56,742 nt of DNA from an uncultured Clostridia bacterium (GTDB lineage Bacteria > Bacillota > Clostridia > TANB77 > CAG-508), in assembly GCA_944386645.1 (NCBI GenBank), contig CALXBW010000009.1, forward strand, positions 1 to 56,742. The letters run 5' to 3'. Shown piece after piece: positions 18,996 to 28,038 of this stretch. The translations under genes were made by a program, and so were the position numbers. Positions within the stretch are counted from its first letter, which is position 1; each line of letters begins with the position of its first letter. A model generated the notes under the pieces. It saw only the letters and a program-made list of their open reading frames with translations. It had not been told where the DNA came from and made no database searches.

Positions 18996-20226
18996 TCACT
19001 CCACTTCCTTCATCTGTTTAATCATCAAATCACCAAAAATAGCATATCCCATAGTAGGATTATTTACTAAAACATGTGTTACAGCTCCAATAAATTTTCC
19101 ATTTTGTATAATAGGACTTCCACTCATTCCGTTGTATAATTCCTCCTGTTTTTTCAAGTAACTTTTCATCTGTTACCTTTATTATCATACTTTTATTATC
19201 CTCATTATTATTTTTAAATATTCTTTCAATCTCTATTTCATACTCTTCACGCTTACCATTATCTAATGAACATATAATTTTAGCTTTTCCCTCTTGTATT
19301 TCATCTCTTAATGCTACTGGGACTTTCGCTTCATTTCCTACTCCCAAAGATGCTACATTTGTTATCTTACCATATATTCCTAATTTTGTATTTTTTGCAA
19401 TATCTCCAATATTATTTTGATTATTTAAACTACCTTTTATCTCTCCGGGATTACCTTTTTCACCTTTTACAACTGAAATAACATTTGCTGTTGTCAATTC
19501 TCCATTTGCAATATCAATCAATTCACCTGTATCTATATCTACAATTCCATGTCCTAAAGCTCCAAAATTTTTTGTACTTGGTTCATAAAATGTAATTGTA
19601 CCAACACCAGCAGCTGCATCTCTTACCCATAGGCCTAATTTATATTGACTATTTGAAACTTTAGCAGGTTTTACTTCATCTGTATTATACACATTATCTG
19701 AATTAACATATTTTATTTTTACAGTATTTCCATTTGATTTATTTACATTTTCTATTAAATCTGCTGTACAAGTTATAGCAGTACCATTTACTTCTACTAT
19801 CCTATCCCCCTCTTTTATATCACTATTTTCATAAGGTTTAACATACTCATTATTTATATCTTCTATTTCAGACATCCCTACTACTAATACTCCATCAGTA
19901 TATAATTTTAATCCTATAGTAGTTCCAATTGGTACCACTTCAGTTTTAGGTATTATATTTGCAGTAACTGTTTTTATTGGTATAGTATTTAATAATTCTA
20001 TATTATATATTTCTTTTTTTACTGCATTACTACTATTATTTTCTGAAGATGTTTGTATTGCTTCATATTTGTCTTCTGTTTTTATACTCATTCCAACCAA
20101 CATATTTAAATTTAATTTTTCACCCTCAAAAAGTATTATATTACCAGGAATAGAATTAATATTTGATGCATAAATTAAAGCTATTGTTAAAATAATAAGT
20201 AAAATAGATATTTTTAATTTTTTCAT
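18996..20226 (-). CDS. spoIVB: SpoIVB peptidase, split by a +1 frameshift at a CGG codon
   Basis: SpoIVB is the secreted S55 serine peptidase that triggers sigma-K activation in the mother cell during sporulation. Seen here: signal-anchor (5-23), PDZ domain (about 100-190, ending SNSQYKLGLWVRD), catalytic His in GALGHGIVD (H226), and TGGIIQ at 361-365. At codon 366 the frame breaks: the bases read CAA CGG AAT GAG. Skipping the C at 19131 gives GGA ATG AGT GGA AGT, i.e. the family motif QGMSGSP with the catalytic Ser. The frame then continues through IQNGKFIGAVTHVLVNNPT and MGYAIFGDLM to a TGA at 18996, giving 409 residues in all. The zero frame ends at 19060 without the active site. AGGAG precedes ATG. 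The same break type occurs in three other genes here. Confidence 0.9.
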
Positions 20227-20364
20227 AATAACTCCTAAAATCTGTTTTAATTTTAGGTTAACCTTTTTTATTATTTTAATTCATAATATCTATTTTTTTA
20301 ATTATTTCCAACAGCTATATCATTGATTTAATTATAATTTTTATTCTTCTTAACAATCTCAAAC

Positions 20365-20728
20365 CTAAATAATTTTTTTAATTACACATTTCAATATTAA
20401 TCTTTGATATAAAGATAAATATTCTTTTCTCACATCATTTATTGCATTTTTATATAATGGTTTATCTAATAAATTCAAAAATTCACTTTTAACATATTTA
20501 TTTTTCTGTTTATCATCTCTATGAAAAAAATAATTTGCCATATAGTTATCGATGCTAATAAATATTTTTAAATTAAGCACATCTTCAAATTTTTGATTTT
20601 TATTATACTCAGATATATATTTTCACAGATATCTGGTTCTATCCAATCATCACATCTAAAAAAGTTATGTATTGCATAGTAGCATTTTTGATTTTCTCAT
20701 TTCTCGCATTTGCAACGCCTTCATTCAT
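20365..20728 (-). pseudogene. Decayed family 2 glycosyltransferase
   Basis: Remnant of a GT2 glycosyltransferase. On the minus strand from about 20728, NEGVANARNEKIKNATMQYI is followed by FLD and, after a one-base deletion, DDWIEPDICEN: the GT2 acidic motif that normally reads DxDD. More indels follow. A 71-codon open stretch (20365-20580) keeps C-terminal-like sequence (LLDKPLYKNAINDVRKEYLS, then LKCVIKKII). The first part of the GT-A domain is missing. Unlike the four +1 breaks at CGG codons, several disruptions of different kinds are present, so this is a true pseudogene, probably left from a cell-surface polysaccharide locus. Confidence 0.75.
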
Positions 20729-20765
20729 ATCTAATTTTATATGTTAAAAATTTATCTATTTTTAT

Positions 20766-20805
20766 ATAAAAGGATTCCAAAAATGTAGTTTTGGAATCCT
20801 TTTAT
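20766..20805 (-). terminator. Terminator of the Cys-rich peptide gene
   Basis: Stem GGATTCCAAAA/TTTTGGAATCC (20772-20799) flanked by A- and T-tracts, ending the short gene at 20836-20994. Confidence 0.85.
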
Positions 20806-20835
20806 ACTATGTTCAATTAAAACAAATAATGTACT

Positions 20836-20994
20836 CTAGCAGCATCCTCTGTTACTGCAACATCCACAATTAGTAAATAATAATAAGAATATTATTATAA
20901 AGAATAATATTTCACTATTATTCCCACAACAATTTCCTAAAAATCCTCCCATTGGATTTCCACATCCACATCCGCAGTTTCTTTCTTCTGGCAT
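20836..20994 (-). CDS. 52-residue Cys-rich single-pass membrane peptide
   Basis: A short gene with an excellent ribosome site (AAGGAGG, 7 nt before ATG at 20994), a TAG stop and a strong terminator 30 nt downstream. The product begins MPEERNCGCGCGNPMGGFLG, followed by NCCGNNSE, then one hydrophobic helix (ILFFIIIFLLLF) and ends TNCGCCSNRGCC. Ten of 52 residues are Cys, in CxCxC and CC groups on both sides of the membrane segment. I do not recognise a named family. Small Cys-rich membrane or coat peptides of spore formers (YjcZ-like in size and layout) are the nearest analogy. spoIVB lies close by. Confidence 0.75.
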   Translation of the reverse strand: MPEERNCGCGCGNPMGGFLGNCCGNNSEILFFIIIFLLLFTNCGCCSNRGCC

Positions 20995-21102
20995 CTTATT
21001 CCCTCCTTTTTAGTTTTTATATCTTATATTATGCTTTTAAATTTTTTTGTGTTACAATATAAATGTATTATACTTGAGCTTTTTGCTCGAATGGAGGTTA
21101 TA

Positions 21103-23458
21103 ATGAAAAAGCCTGAGCTTTTATCTCCTGTTCGGAGATTTTGAATGTTTAAAAGCTGCTGTACAAAACGGAGCCAATAGTGTTTATTTAGGTTCTTCGC
21201 TATTTAGTGCTCGTGCTTATGCTAAGAATTTTAATATGTCTGAACTTGAGCAAGCTATTAACTATGCTAAAGTAAGAAATGTAAAAACTTTTCTCACTTT
21301 AAACATATTAATTAAAAATAATGAAATTAAAGAAGCTTTAGCACTTGCATCAAAAGCATATGAACTTGGTATAGATGCATTAATTGTACAAGACTTAGGA
21401 CTTGCTAAAATCTTAATAGATAATTTTCCGGACTTACCTATACATGCTAGTACCCAAATGACTGTACATAATTTAGATGGAGTTCTTGCTCTACAAAATC
21501 TTGGTTTTAAAAGAGTAGTTCTTGCAAGAGAATTATCTATAAAAGAAATTGAACATATATGTAAAAACTCAAATGTAGAAATTGAAGTTTTCGTTCATGG
21601 TGCTTTATGTATTTCTTATTCTGGTAGATGCTTAATTTCAAGTGTAATAGGTGGTCGTTCTGGTAACAGAGGAAAATGTGCTCAAGCATGTAGACTTCCA
21701 TATAAATTACTACAAGATAATAAAATTATTGATAATGGATATTTACTAAGTGCAAGAGATATTTGTTCTCTTGACTATATAAAAAAATTAATTGAAATAG
21801 GTGTTGACTCCTTTAAAATAGAGGGCAGAATGAAATCACCTGAATATGTATCAATAGTTACAAATACATACAGACATTATATTGATAATGCTACTACAAA
21901 TATTGATAATCAAGATATTAAAAATCTTGCTCAAACATTTAATAGAGGTGGATTTTCTCATGGTCACTTATCTAATGAACCTTCAACTAAACTTGTCTAC
22001 CCTATTAAACCAAATAATGCCGGAATATTTATAGGAACAGTATCACAATTTAATCATAAAAAATCTTATATAACAACAACTCCAAAAGAGGAAATCTCTA
22101 TTGGAGACACTATCATAATAGGAAAAGATGAAAATAAATATACTATCTCAGAGATAGTCTTAAACAATAAAAATCTTAAAAGCTGTATAAATCAAAAAGT
22201 TGAAATTGGTAGAATAAAAGGGAAAATAAATATTGGTGATTCTATATATAGAATTCACAGTAAAAACTTAAGTAATATAGCTCAAAATTCATATTCAAAA
22301 GAATTTATAAGAGTACCTATAAATGGTGAAATTACTATTAAGAAAAATAGTAATATAAAAGTTAAAATCTCATTAGTTAACAATCCTAATATCTATATTT
22401 ATAAAGAAACTAATATAACTCCAGAACAAGCAATAACAACCCCTATTACCAAAGAAAGATTAATAAAACAATTTTATAAAACTGGAAATACCCCTTTTGA
22501 ATTCTCACATTTAGATATAGATATGGACAATGATATTTATATTTCTAATATAAGTTTAATAAATGAATTACGTAGAAACTTATTAAATGATTTAGAAAAT
22601 TTAATAATAAATAATTCAAAAAGAAAACACAAAGATATAAAACTAAATAATCCAAAATCGGCTAATACTATAAATAATAATCGAATATCATTATTATTAA
22701 ATATTTTGAATAAAAATTATGATTATACTAAATTATCAAATGTTGACAATATATATATTCCTTTTAAATATTATCTTACGAAAGATTACCAAGAAATAAT
22801 AAAAACTTTTAAATCAACATATATCTATTTTCCAAGTATTATTAAAGATAAATATCATAATTTGATAACAAAAAATTTAGATAATATTTTAAATTTATTT
22901 AATATAGATGGTTTTGTAATATCTAATCTTTCAGATTTACAATTCACTAAAAAATACAATAAAAAAATAGTTGGTAATTATACTTTTAATATATATAATA
23001 ATTACACTAAATCTATTTTTGAGAATTTAGGTATAAATAAAATAACAATATCACCTGAACTTAATAAATCAGATTTAAACACTATGACATGTAATAATTC
23101 TGAATTTATTGTTTATGGAAATTTACCTGTTATGGTATTAAACTACTGCCCTCTTGGTAAATCAAATAAATGCTATAATAATTGTTCTAAATATTGCTTA
23201 AAAAACTTTCATTTCTATTTAAAAGACAGAATGGGTCTAAATTTTAGAATAATACCTGATAATATAGAAACTATTACTACAGTTTACAACTCCAAAATAA
23301 CATCCATATCCGCAAATGATATACCATTTAAGTCATATAGAATTGATATTCTTAATGAAAACATTGGTGAAATTAATAATATCATTTTAAATGTTAAAAA
23401 TGGTAATAAACTAACTGGAAACTCATATACAAATGGTAATTTAAATAAAAACGTGTAA
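21103..23458 (+). CDS. U32 family peptidase, split by a +1 frameshift at codon 11 (CGG)
   Basis: Collagenase-like U32 protein (COG0826), related to RlhA/YdcP enzymes implicated in 23S rRNA cytidine hydroxylation. GGAGG precedes ATG at 21103, which opens MKKPELLSPV; then comes CGG AGA TTT TGA. Skipping the C at 21133 restores GDFECLKAAVQNGANSVYLG and an uninterrupted frame to 23458 (784 residues). Signature EVFVHGALCISYSGRCLISS and the following KCAQACRLPY are present, then FKIEGRMKSPEYV. The C-terminal region holds another Cys group, NYCPLGKSNKCYNNCSKYC. If only the open frame from the internal ATG at 21236 were translated, the conserved first beta strand would be lost. Confidence 0.85.
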
Positions 23459-23522
23459 AATAAACCAGAAATAAAACCAATGTAAATTAAAAGTCCATAT
23501 AAAATAATTCTATAAAATTTTA

Positions 23523-23550
23523 TTGAAAGCTTATATTATTATGATATAAT
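23523..23550 (+). promoter_or_regulatory. Promoter of the alpha-amylase gene
   Basis: TTGAAA (23523-23528), 16-nt spacer, TATAAT (23545-23550), about 30 nt before the start codon. Confidence 0.6.
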
Positions 23551-23581
23551 AACTGTAAATTTAATTTTAGGAGTGATTTAT

Positions 23582-25045
23582 TTGTTTAAACAATTTAATG
23601 GTGTAATGCTTCAATGTTTTGAATGGTATTTACCAAGTGATGCAAGCCTTTGGAAAAAGCTTACAAGAAAAGCTCCTGACTTAGCAGAATCTGGTTTTAC
23701 CAGTGTATGGCTACCTCCTTCATATAAATGTGCCGCAGGTATAAAAGATACAGGATATGCTGTTTATGATTTATATGATTTAGGTGAATTTGATCAAAAA
23801 GGTTCTGTTCCTACTAAATATGGAACTAAAGATGAATATTTATCTTTAATCAAAGTTTTAAAAGAAAATAATCTATATGTTTTAGCTGATGTTGTTTTAA
23901 ATCATAGAATGGGTGCTGATGAAACTGAAGAAGTTCTTGCTATTCCTGAAAACCCTCAAAATAGAAATGAAGATATAGGCACTGCAAAACAAATTTTGGC
24001 ATGGACAAAATACAATTTTCCTGGACGAAATAATAAATATTCTGATTTCAAATGGAATTGGACTCATTTTCATGGTGTCGACTGGGATGCAAAAGAAAAT
24101 CAATATTCAATTTATAAGTTTTACGGGAAAAATTGGGATAAATTAGTTGATAGCGAAAACGGTAACTTTGATTATTTGATGGGTGCAGATGTTGATATGA
24201 ACAATGTCGATATTGTAAATGAATTAACAAATTGGGGAAAATGGTTTATTAATTTTACAGGTGTTGATGGTTTTAGATTAGATGCAGTTAAACATATACG
24301 TTCTGATTTTTTCAAAAAATGGCTAAAAGAATTGCGTGAAGATTCTAAAAAAGAATTATTTGCAGTTGGTGAATACTGGTCACAAAATATAGATTCAATA
24401 ATTAATTACTTAAAAAATACTGATTTCTCATTAAACTTATTTGATGTTCCTTTACATTATAATTTATATAATGCTTCAATAAGTAATGGAAATTTTGATA
24501 TGCGTAAAATATTTGATAATACTATTACAAAACTTTATCCAGATAAATCAGTTTCATTTGTTGATAATCATGACACTCAGCCAGGGCAAGCTTTATCTTC
24601 ATGGATTGCTCCTTGGTTCAAACCAATTGCATATGCTCTAACACTTCTTAGATTACAAGGTTATCCTTGTGTATTTTATGGTGATTACTTTGGAATAAAA
24701 CATGACAATATAAACCCTATCACATCAACTTTAGACATATATTTATATATTAGACGTAATTTATGTTATGGTACTCAAACAGATTATTTTGATCACCCAA
24801 ATATAATTGGTTGGACTATATCCGGAGACAAAGAACATCCTAACTCTGGACTTGCTGTTATTCTATCTAATAAAGATGGTGGTTCAAAGCAAATGAATGT
24901 TGGTAAAAATTTAGCTAATAGCATATTATATGATGTTACAAATAATTTAAAAGAAACAGTTTACATAGATAATGATGGTAATGGAATTTTTTATACAAAA
25001 CCAGGTAGTGTATCTGTATGGATAAAAAAAGAAGTTTCAATTTAA
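23582..25045 (+). CDS. Cytoplasmic alpha-amylase (GH13)
   Basis: A 487-residue GH13 glucan hydrolase without a signal peptide, so it probably degrades intracellular glycogen or imported maltodextrins. Conserved regions in order: DVVLNHRMGAD (region I), GFRLDAVKHI (nucleophile Asp), FAVGEYW (acid/base Glu) and FVDNHDTQPGQ (third acidic residue). The N-terminal VMLQCFEWYLPSDASLWKKL matches the AmyA subfamily (GH13_5). TTG at 23582 is preferred because AGGAG lies 8 nt upstream and homologous proteins start close to this point; a GTG 9 nt earlier overlaps the site. A terminator overlaps the stop. Confidence 0.93.
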   Translation: MFKQFNGVMLQCFEWYLPSDASLWKKLTRKAPDLAESGFTSVWLPPSYKCAAGIKDTGYAVYDLYDLGEFDQKGSVPTKYGTKDEYLSLIKVLKENNLYVLADVVLNHRMGADETEEVLAIPENPQNRNEDIGTAKQILAWTKYNFPGRNNKYSDFKWNWTHFHGVDWDAKENQYSIYKFYGKNWDKLVDSENGNFDYLMGADVDMNNVDIVNELTNWGKWFINFTGVDGFRLDAVKHIRSDFFKKWLKELREDSKKELFAVGEYWSQNIDSIINYLKNTDFSLNLFDVPLHYNLYNASISNGNFDMRKIFDNTITKLYPDKSVSFVDNHDTQPGQALSSWIAPWFKPIAYALTLLRLQGYPCVFYGDYFGIKHDNINPITSTLDIYLYIRRNLCYGTQTDYFDHPNIIGWTISGDKEHPNSGLAVILSNKDGGSKQMNVGKNLANSILYDVTNNLKETVYIDNDGNGIFYTKPGSVSVWIKKEVSI

Positions 25046-25065
25046 AATTGAAGCTTCTTTTCGTT
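25030..25065 (+). terminator. Terminator of the alpha-amylase gene
   Basis: Stem AGAAGTTTCAATT/AATTGAAGCTTCT with one G-U pair that includes the final codons and stop, followed by TTTTCGTT. Confidence 0.7.
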
Positions 25066-25085
25066 ATATTCACTTTTTCTTATAT

Positions 25086-25184
25086 CAAAAGAAATATATT
25101 ATTTTTTCGGTCTCACATAGCTCTGTAAGTATGAGCGTACGAGGTACAACTTCCTCGACTTTCAAAAATAATATATTTCTTTTG
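25086..25184. repeat. Long inverted repeat enclosing a structured loop
   Basis: Perfect 21-bp inverted arms (25086-25106 and 25164-25184; inner part ATATATTATTTTT). They flank a GC-richer 57-nt centre that contains its own small hairpin CGAGG/CCTCG. The arms resemble a bidirectional terminator, but the centre is much richer in GC than the flanks and does not code. It lies between the convergent amylase and rubrerythrin genes. No second copy was seen in the window. Confidence 0.7.
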
Positions 25185-25219
25185 TAAACTATAACATTTT
25201 TTATTAGATCGTTTTATAG

Positions 25220-25332
25220 AAAAAACTAATGCCTTTTTATGTAGTAACAATTCGTGGGGACCAGCAAGCTTACAGTCTGTTTTACAGACTGTGCGATGCT
25301 GGGAGTTACAAATAAAAAGACATTAGTTTTTT
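25220..25332. repeat. Conserved-core hairpin element, copy 2
   Basis: Outer arms AAAAAACTAATG (25220-25231) and its complement (25321-25332) enclose paired segments: CTTTTTAT/ATAAAAAG, GTAAC/GTTAC, CCAGCA/TGCTGG and ACAGTCTG/CAGACTGT with a short loop. The unpaired or core bases AACAATTCGTG, AGCTT and GCGA match copy 1 at 6004-6136, while the outer arms differ but still pair. It lies between convergent genes and ends the rubrerythrin transcript or acts in both directions. Confidence 0.8.
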
Positions 25333-25359
25333 CTTTTAAATTCTAAATAGATTATCTTA

Positions 25360-25911
25360 TTATTTTCCAAAATATCTTGCTAATAATCCATCAAACCCTC
25401 TTCCATGTCTAGCTTCATCTTTTGCCATTTCATGAACTGTATCATGGATTGCATCATATCCTAATTCTTTAGCTCTAGTTGCTAATTCTTTTTTGCCCAT
25501 ACATGCTCCTTCTTCAGCAGCTGCTCTTAATTCTACATTTTTCTTTGTATCTGCATGTACTAATTCTCCTAATAATTCTGCAAATTTTGCAGCATGCTCT
25601 GCTTCTTCAAATGCATATCTTTTAAATGCTTCAGCTATCTCTGGATATCCTTCTCTATCTGCTTGACGACTCATAGCTAAATACATACCAACCTCTGAGC
25701 ATTCTCCATTAAAATTATCTCTTAATCCTTTAACAACTTGCTCATCTAAACCTTGAGCTACACCTATAACATGCTCATCAGCATAATTTTTCTTTCCATT
25801 TTCTTCTTTTAATTCAAACATTTCTGCTCCTGCTCCACATTGTGGACATTTTGCTGGTGGTTCATCTCCTATGTGAATATAACCACAAACTTTACATACA
25901 TATGCTTTCAT
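25360..25911 (-). CDS. Reverse rubrerythrin
   Basis: A 183-residue peroxide-reducing protein with the domain order reversed compared with classical rubrerythrin. The N-terminal rubredoxin-like iron site (YVCKVCGY at 4-11, CPQCGAG at 22-28) precedes a ferritin-like di-iron domain with E(C)[19 protein letters not shown] and DEARHGRGF. Reverse rubrerythrins serve as NADH-linked peroxidases in anaerobic clostridia. The gene lies 27 nt downstream of the PerR/Fur-like regulator and should be part of its operon, induced by peroxide or metal limitation. Confidence 0.92.
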   Translation of the reverse strand: MKAYVCKVCGYIHIGDEPPAKCPQCGAGAEMFELKEENGKKNYADEHVIGVAQGLDEQVVKGLRDNFNGECSEVGMYLAMSRQADREGYPEIAEAFKRYAFEEAEHAAKFAELLGELVHADTKKNVELRAAAEEGACMGKKELATRAKELGYDAIHDTVHEMAKDEARHGRGFDGLLARYFGK

Positions 25912-25938
25912 ATTTATTCCTCCCTATATTTTTATATT

Positions 25939-26328
25939 TTAAGTGCAATTGCCACATCTTCCTGTAATTGTTAAAAAAGTTTTTTCTGGTTTTGCACCTA
26001 TTAAACTAGATATATTATTAATATTGTCATCCATATTTTTTAAATCGTTTTCATTTAAAAAAATATCATACAAAGTATTACACTTATTACATTCAAAATG
26101 TATATGTGGTTTGTTATTTCCATCATATCTATCTGGTCCGTTTAAGGATTTTAATTTTATAACTTCTCCACTTTCACATAATTCTATTAAATTTCTATAA
26201 ACAGTTGCTATTCCTATTTTTGGCATTTCTAATTTTAAATCTTCATATAATTGCTCAGCAGTTGGATGATCTGTTCTATTTTTTAAAGAATTATATATTA
26301 GTTGCCTTTGTTTACTATACTTTTTCAT
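25939..26328 (-). CDS. Fur family regulator, PerR-like
   Basis: A 129-residue Fur-family repressor. The N-terminal winged helix has HPTAEQLYEDLK and IGIATVYRNLIEL (recognition helix). The metal domain has PHIHFECNKC and a terminal CGNC, giving the structural four-Cys zinc site. The neighbouring peroxide-scavenging rubrerythrin favours PerR over Fur or Zur, but I cannot separate them with certainty. A palindromic operator lies at the promoter of its own operon, implying autoregulation. Confidence 0.87.
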   Translation of the reverse strand: MKKYSKQRQLIYNSLKNRTDHPTAEQLYEDLKLEMPKIGIATVYRNLIELCESGEVIKLKSLNGPDRYDGNNKPHIHFECNKCNTLYDIFLNENDLKNMDDNINNISSLIGAKPEKTFLTITGRCGNCT

Positions 26329-26355
26329 ATAAAAACTCCTAAAACATTTGAAATA

Positions 26356-26370
26356 TGATAACGATTATCA
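26356..26370 (-). promoter_or_regulatory. Fur/PerR operator
   Basis: TGATAACGATTATCA, a 7-1-7 dyad with one mismatch to the Fur/Per consensus TGATAATNATTATCA. It overlaps the predicted transcription start, 28 nt before the regulator start codon, so a bound repressor would block initiation. Confidence 0.75.
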
Positions 26371-26372
26371 TT

Positions 26373-26400
26373 ATTATATATTAAATTTTTTCTTTGTCAA
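26373..26400 (-). promoter_or_regulatory. Promoter of the perR-rubrerythrin operon
   Basis: On the minus strand TTGACA (26395-26400), 16-nt spacer, TATAAT (26373-26378). Both hexamers match consensus. The operator follows immediately. Confidence 0.8.
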
Positions 26401-26404
26401 TACT

Positions 26405-27403
26405 TTATTTAGAATTTTTTATAAAATTCCATGAATCCCTACACATATCTTCTAAAGTTTTTGTAGGCTTCCAATTTAATTCTTTTTCAGCCTTACTTAT
26501 ATCTGCATAACATTCTGCAATATCTCCAGGTCTTCTATCTGTAAATTTATAATTAACTTTAACATTATTTACTTTTTCAAATGTATTTACTAATTCTAAA
26601 ACAGAATATCCTCTTCCACTTCCCAAATTATATACAAATATACCATCATCTTTTTCTATTTTTTCTAATGCTTTAATATGTCCTTTAGCTAAATCAACAA
26701 CATGAATATAATCTCTTACTCCTGTTCCATCTTTAGTATTATAATCATTTCCAAAAATATTTAATACTTCTAATTTTCCTGATGCAACTGATGTAATATA
26801 TGGCATTAAATTATTTGGTATACCATTAGGATTTTCACCTATTAACCCACTTTCGTGTGCACCTATTGGATTAAAATATCTAAGCATTACAATTCTAAAA
26901 CTATTATCTGAATTATATAAATCTTTTAATATTCTTTCTATCATTAATTTTGTTGTACCATATGGATTTGTAGTTGATAATGGAAAATCTTCTTTTATCG
27001 GTACAGTCTTTGGCTGTCCATATACTGTAGCAGATGAACTAAATACGAATTTATTACAATTATATTTTTTCATTATTCTTAATAAGTTTAATGTAATTAC
27101 TAAATTATTATAATAATACTCAAGTGGTTTTTTTACTGATTCTCCTACAGCTTTTAAACCTGCTAAATGAATAACAGATTCTATATTATTATCTTTAAAT
27201 ACTTTTTCTAATTCATCTTCATTAATCATATTTAATGAATAAAATTTTACTTTTTTATTAGTTATATTTTCAATATTTTTAATTACATCTTCATTACTAT
27301 TCATTAAGCTATCTACTATTACAACTTCCTTATTATTATTTAATAATTCAATAGATATATGACTTCCTATATATCCTGCACCACCTGCTACTAATACTGC
27401 CAT
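26405..27403 (-). CDS. galE: UDP-glucose 4-epimerase
   Basis: A 332-residue extended SDR enzyme that interconverts UDP-glucose and UDP-galactose. The NAD motif is VAGGAGYIGSH at 4-14, FSSSATVYG holds the catalytic Ser/Thr, and NPYGTTKLMIERIL the YxxxK. YFNPIGAHESGLIGE and GVRDYIHVVDLA are the diagnostic GalE stretches. It lies 43 nt downstream of the lytic transglycosylase on the same strand and likely belongs to the polA-slt-galE transcription unit, supplying galactose for surface glycans. Confidence 0.95.
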   Translation of the reverse strand: MAVLVAGGAGYIGSHISIELLNNNKEVVIVDSLMNSNEDVIKNIENITNKKVKFYSLNMINEDELEKVFKDNNIESVIHLAGLKAVGESVKKPLEYYYNNLVITLNLLRIMKKYNCNKFVFSSSATVYGQPKTVPIKEDFPLSTTNPYGTTKLMIERILKDLYNSDNSFRIVMLRYFNPIGAHESGLIGENPNGIPNNLMPYITSVASGKLEVLNIFGNDYNTKDGTGVRDYIHVVDLAKGHIKALEKIEKDDGIFVYNLGSGRGYSVLELVNTFEKVNNVKVNYKFTDRRPGDIAECYADISKAEKELNWKPTKTLEDMCRDSWNFIKNSK

Positions 27404-27446
27404 TTTTATTCCTCCTTTTATTTTAATAGAAATTCAAATATGTTTT

Positions 27447-28011
27447 TTATTCATATAACATTTTATATATTTTATAATTTCTTGATATTTTTCTTATATA
27501 TGTAGTTGTTTCTTTATATGGTATATTTTCTATATCAGATCCATCTGCTTTTATTGTTCCGTTTTCGATCCATCTTTTTATATTACCTTTTCCTGCATTA
27601 TAAGCTGCCATAGCTAATAATTGATTACCTGAATATTCTTTTAATAAATCTGAAAAATATTTTGTACCAAACATAATATTAGTTTCTGGATCATATAAAT
27701 CATAATCTCCGCATATTGTAATTTCCTAAATTTTTTGCAATATCATCTGCAGTTGTATCTAGTACTTGCATAAGTCCTTTTGCATTACTTATAGAATTTG
27801 CTCTCTCATCAAAATTACTTTCAGCTTTTATAATAGCATATATAAGTAAATCATCTACATCATATTCTTTTGCATATTTTTCTACCCATTCTGTATATTT
27901 TAATGGGTATATTTGCTTAAGTATTACATTTTGAATTTTGAAAACATATAATAATAAAAAAACAATAAATAATATTACTAATATTATTAATAATTTCTTT
28001 TTAAAATTCAA
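27447..28011 (-). CDS. Lytic transglycosylase (Slt-like), split by a +1 frameshift at a CGG codon
   Basis: A 187-residue membrane-anchored murein transglycosylase once one base is skipped. The first segment (TTG start at 28011, AAGGAG upstream) has an anchor helix (8-24) and catalytic Glu in IIKAESNFDE, then SNAKGLMQVLDTTADDIAKN. It stops two codons after CGG at 27709-27711 (ATG CGG AGA TTA TGA). Skipping the C gives GDYDLYDPETNIMFGTKYF and then LAMAAYNAGKGNIKRW, the second half of the SLT fold. The shift must fall within about 18 nt before the CGG or at it. These enzymes cleave peptidoglycan to 1,6-anhydro ends. It lies 27 nt after polA. Confidence 0.85.
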
Positions 28012-28038
28012 ATTAACCTCTCCTTGAAAAATATCCCC

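Noticed and set aside
20365..20580. 71-codon open frame as an independent small gene
   Set aside because: Read with the sequence to its right it is the tail of a decayed GT2 glycosyltransferase (NEGVANARN, FLD..DDWIEPD), and it lacks a ribosome site.
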